Origin: CAYMOV01 sp964392085
Lineage (GTDB): Bacteria > Oederibacteriota > Muellerivitia > Muellerivitales > Muellerivitaceae
Assembly (NCBI GenBank): GCA_964392085.1
Contig: CAYMOV010000068.1
Coordinates: forward strand, 1 to 13,242
DNA: 13,242 nt
Direction: 5' to 3'
Shown here in pieces: positions 12,501-13,242 of this stretch. The position numbers and the translations under genes are program-made. Every line of letters starts with the position of its first letter. Position 1 is the first letter of the stretch. The notes under the pieces were generated by a model. It did no database searches and had not been told where the DNA came from. It saw nothing but the letters and a program-made list of their open reading frames with translations.

Positions 12501-13242
12501 GGTCTCCGTGGAGGTCGGGGTGTAGGAGAAGGTGGGCGTATAGGTCCCGGTCAAGGTGTCCGTGAAGGTGCTCGTCCAGGTGGAGGTCACGGTGAAGGTC
12601 CAAGTGAAGGTGCCGGTGGCCGTCGGGGTGTTGGTCACGGTCGATGTCGCGGTGAAGGTGAAGGTGTCGGTCGAAGTTAAAGTCGCCGTGGGGGTCGGGG
12701 TGTAGGTGTCCGTCGCGGTGGAGGTCGGCGTCGAGGTCTTGGTGGCGGTGGGCGTCTTGGTCAATGTCAGGGTATAGCTGGGGGTCGGGGAATCCGTGAA
12801 GGTGTTGGTGTAGGTGTTGGTCGGCGTATAGGTCCCGGTGAAGGTATAGGTGAACGTCGGGGTATCGGTGCCCGTGAAGGTATAGGTCGGTGTGTCGGTC
12901 GCGGTCTCCGTCGCGGTATCCGTGGAAGTATAGAGGGACGTGGGGGTTTCCGTCGGGGTGTAACTCGGGGTGAAGGTCCGGGTCATGGTGAACGACCGGG
13001 TCGAGGTCGGGGTGTAGGTCGCCGTGGAGCTGTAGGTCGGGGTCGCGGTATAGCTTGGGGTCGCCGTGTCCGACGGGGTATCCGTGAACGTGAAGGTCCC
13101 GGTAGAGGTCGCCGTCGAGGTCGACGTGAAGCTGGCCGTGGGGGTCGCGGTGGCCGTCGCGGTGAAGGTGGTCGTCGACGTTCCGGTCGCGGTCGCCGTC
13201 GCGCTCGGGGAGGGGGTCCAAGTCGGGGTGAAGGTCCTCGTG
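9231..13242 (-). CDS. Giant (Thr-x)n surface protein with T9SS-like sorting domain (5' end beyond window)
   Basis: The frame is open from the right edge to the TGA at 9231-9233: 1,336 residues are visible and the start lies outside. The Met at 12986 is only an internal codon, because the Thr-x pattern continues through 12987-13242 without a break. Almost the whole protein alternates Thr with any of P, F, S, A, D, Y, G, W, N and others (such as TPTFTYTFTGTYTPTNTYT). Ser, or rarely another residue, sometimes replaces Thr. Thr codons are nearly all ACC/ACG, giving DNA with a 6-bp period. A non-repeat domain lies at 12156-12410. The last ~96 residues (from about 9521) form a compact beta domain: ILIFNVRGAVIRHLVDG, WDGKDDMGQTVSTGLYLVVL and a Lys-rich end KKLVVVKR, as in T9SS type-A/FlgD-like sorting domains. 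Likely secreted, extended, possibly O-glycosylated. Coupled by ATGA to the PorV-like gene. Confidence 0.88.
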   Translation of the reverse strand, partial: TRTFTPTWTPSPSATATATGTSTTTFTATATATPTASFTSTSTATSTGTFTFTDTPSDTATPSYTATPTYSSTATYTPTSTRSFTMTRTFTPSYTPTETPTSLYTSTDTATETATDTPTYTFTGTDTPTFTYTFTGTYTPTNTYTNTFTDSPTPSYTLTLTKTPTATKTSTPTSTATDTYTPTPTATLTSTDTFTFTATSTVTNTPTATGTFTWTFTVTSTWTSTFTDTLTGTYTPTFSYTPTSTETPTPTYTLTLTKTPTPTDTFTPLATDTPTPSVHELDVSNASIFGGTGVVASQPVGIANPPTSFALFPTNSVITLTAYPDPGSAFDHWIVTGPPITTNPLAVTMDQDQIVTAYFVKFTPTPVDTETPTYTDTPTLPPGTNTWTPGPTNSFTPTPTLSFSPTVTNTSTQTWTPTYTTSPIPTDTPTGSDTPTDTMTHTLTPTETFTVTYTPTSTKTSTPSYTPTFTYTLTPTKTFTNTGTPTASFTDTFSPTFTGTFTFTLTWTGTPTLTPTLSPTGTATFTPTLTGTSTSTFTDIPTDTPTPTETDTPSYTSTSTRTSTPSYTPTFSSTFTPTYTTTSTYTFTLSPTFSATGTATFTFTPTDTGAFTATATHTFTASYTPTFTDTYTFTDVPTITYTPTFTYTPTPTYTSTMTYTGSPTSTATGTATFTPSFTSTLSPTATGTDTWTATPSWTSTPTSTFTITNTATATDTATFTDTATPSYTPTSTRTPTPSYTPTPTYTFTLTPVPTDTWTATPTSTFTLTPTATDTSQFTLTFTNSPTVTATPTDSYTPTVTDTWTFTDVPTASYTPTPTYTSTTSYTPTVSYTATPTWTASFTGTSTPTFTSTGTSTFTWTPTTTGTFTYTYTVTQSFTFTGTPTPTGTSTLTYTETPTETFTSSYTPTLTRTATPSYTPTSSYTETFTYTPSDTPTDTATFTSTGTSTLTPTVTDTPTQTATFTNTGSPTPTSTVTGTDTFTPSETFTPSYTETFTRTFTPTYTLSPTDTLTPTATASFTITDTPTQTNTFTPTGSATPTFSNTGTDTLTPTATSTFTATDTTTPTWTLTPTNTLTFTPTGSATYTPTDTPTITGTPTDTATPTDTATSTNTGTPTDTFTITSTATDTLTPSDTPTVTDSPTPTYTGTPTTTFTDTDTQTDTLTPSDTPTATFTGIYTDTPTATVTPTDTFTATPSPTATSTPTPTSTRTPTFTRTPTYTPTITYTPTITNTPTITFTPLPGTRVVLGGNQFDCSPGSSMAVSYTVVEPARTSILIFNVRGAVIRHLVDGPVGSGGFVTAWDGKDDMGQTVSTGLYLVVLRSGQTTDIKKLVVVKR
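9522..12155 (-). repeat. Long (Thr-x)n repeat tract, main block
   Basis: The DNA shows a degenerate hexamer (NNN-ACC or NNN-ACG in the coding sense; ggt/cgt every six bases on the plus strand) for about 2.6 kb. Larger phrases recur, such as S-T-R-T-x-T-P-S-Y-T-P-T and F-T-D-V-P-T. Comparing equivalent codons gives spacings of 516 bp twice (10816 to 11332 and 11043 to 11559) and 534 bp once (10509 to 11043), all multiples of six. Small insertions or deletions of whole hexamers separate the copies. Confidence 0.9.
12156..12410 (-). other. InlB-B-repeat-like domain embedded in the Thr-x tract
   Basis: About 85 residues without Thr-x alternation, from VHELDVSNASIFGG to TAYFVKF. The section SVITLTAYPDPGSAFDHWIV, followed by NPLAVTMDQDQIVTAYF, has the pattern of divergent InlB B-repeat (Listeria/Bacteroides repeat) domains: ...vtLtA.p..gs.F..W......nP..vtm.....vtA.F. 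These are small ubiquitin-like beta folds found in bacterial surface proteins. A single copy sits between two Thr-x tracts. Confidence 0.7.
12411..13242 (-). repeat. (Thr-x)n repeat tract, upstream block continuing past window edge
   Basis: The same Thr-x alternation resumes on the N-terminal side of the embedded domain and runs to the right edge. The phrase L-T-L-T-K-T-P-T occurs twice, near 12450-12490 and 12750-12790. Codons 12987-13242 have no stop and keep Thr (or Ser) at every second residue, which shows that the gene extends beyond the window. Confidence 0.88.

Noticed and set aside
12984..12986. ATG at 12986 as the start of the Thr-repeat protein
   Set aside because: The Thr-x pattern continues without a stop through the next 85 codons to the window edge, and no signal peptide follows this Met.
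9454..13221. Minus-strand His/Asp-rich frames (9454-10044, 10546-11154, 12403-13221)
   Set aside because: Another frame of the same repeat DNA; the His/Asp/Leu pattern is produced by reading ACC/ACG hexamers out of frame.
9231..13242. CRISPR array or tandem satellite
   Set aside because: The repeats have no constant repeat/spacer structure and are in frame within a coding region; they are protein-coding hexamer repeats.

Overview
The window comes from a GC-rich Gram-negative (outer-membrane) bacterium. It encodes a PorV/PorQ-like outer-membrane barrel, a very long secreted Thr-repeat protein ending in a domain that looks like a type IX secretion (T9SS) type-A sorting signal, an RlpA-like murein enzyme and a NagZ-like glycosidase. 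PorV plus sorting-domain pairs are typical of the Fibrobacteres-Chlorobi-Bacteroidetes group and of several candidate phyla with T9SS-like genes. High GC and the long Thr-x tracts favour one of the less-studied lineages over a classical Bacteroidetes, but the species cannot be fixed from this sequence. TTG and GTG starts are common. No rRNA, tRNA, CRISPR array, transposase or phage gene was seen.

Layout. (1) Positions 1-1850, minus strand: a secreted von Willebrand factor A (VWA) domain protein cut by the left edge, a secreted coiled-coil protein with a C-terminal membrane anchor, and an 84-residue two-helix membrane protein. The last two overlap by 4 bp. (2) Positions 1866-5712, minus strand: a de novo pyrimidine block in the order pyrK, pyrD, rlpA-like, pyrF, pyrE. 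It encodes both subunits of an NAD-linked class 1B dihydroorotate dehydrogenase, then OMP decarboxylase and orotate phosphoribosyltransferase, with an RlpA-like cell-wall gene embedded between pyrD and pyrF. (3) Positions 5713-5921: a divergent intergenic region with a GC-rich hairpin. (4) Positions 5922-7358, plus strand: a glycoside hydrolase family 3 (NagZ-type) protein with an N-terminal membrane/signal segment and TPR-like helices. (5) Positions 7402-9234, minus strand: a PorV/PorQ-type barrel fused to about three fibronectin type III-like domains. (6) Positions 9231-13242, minus strand: at least 1,336 residues of a giant (Thr-x)n protein, open through the right edge, with one embedded InlB-B-repeat-like domain and a C-terminal T9SS-like sorting domain.

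How the parts fit. The pyrimidine genes complete UMP synthesis from dihydroorotate. The Thr-repeat gene and the PorV-like gene share a 4-bp stop/start overlap. In known T9SS biology PorV binds the C-terminal sorting domains of cargo, so this looks like a cargo/shuttle pair for a long extended surface fibre, and it is the most interesting system here. The Thr-x tract has a higher-order repeat of about 516 bp on top of its 6-bp period. The membrane/VWA cluster at the left end and the two murein-related genes suggest the whole neighbourhood is concerned with the cell envelope, apart from the pyrimidine genes.
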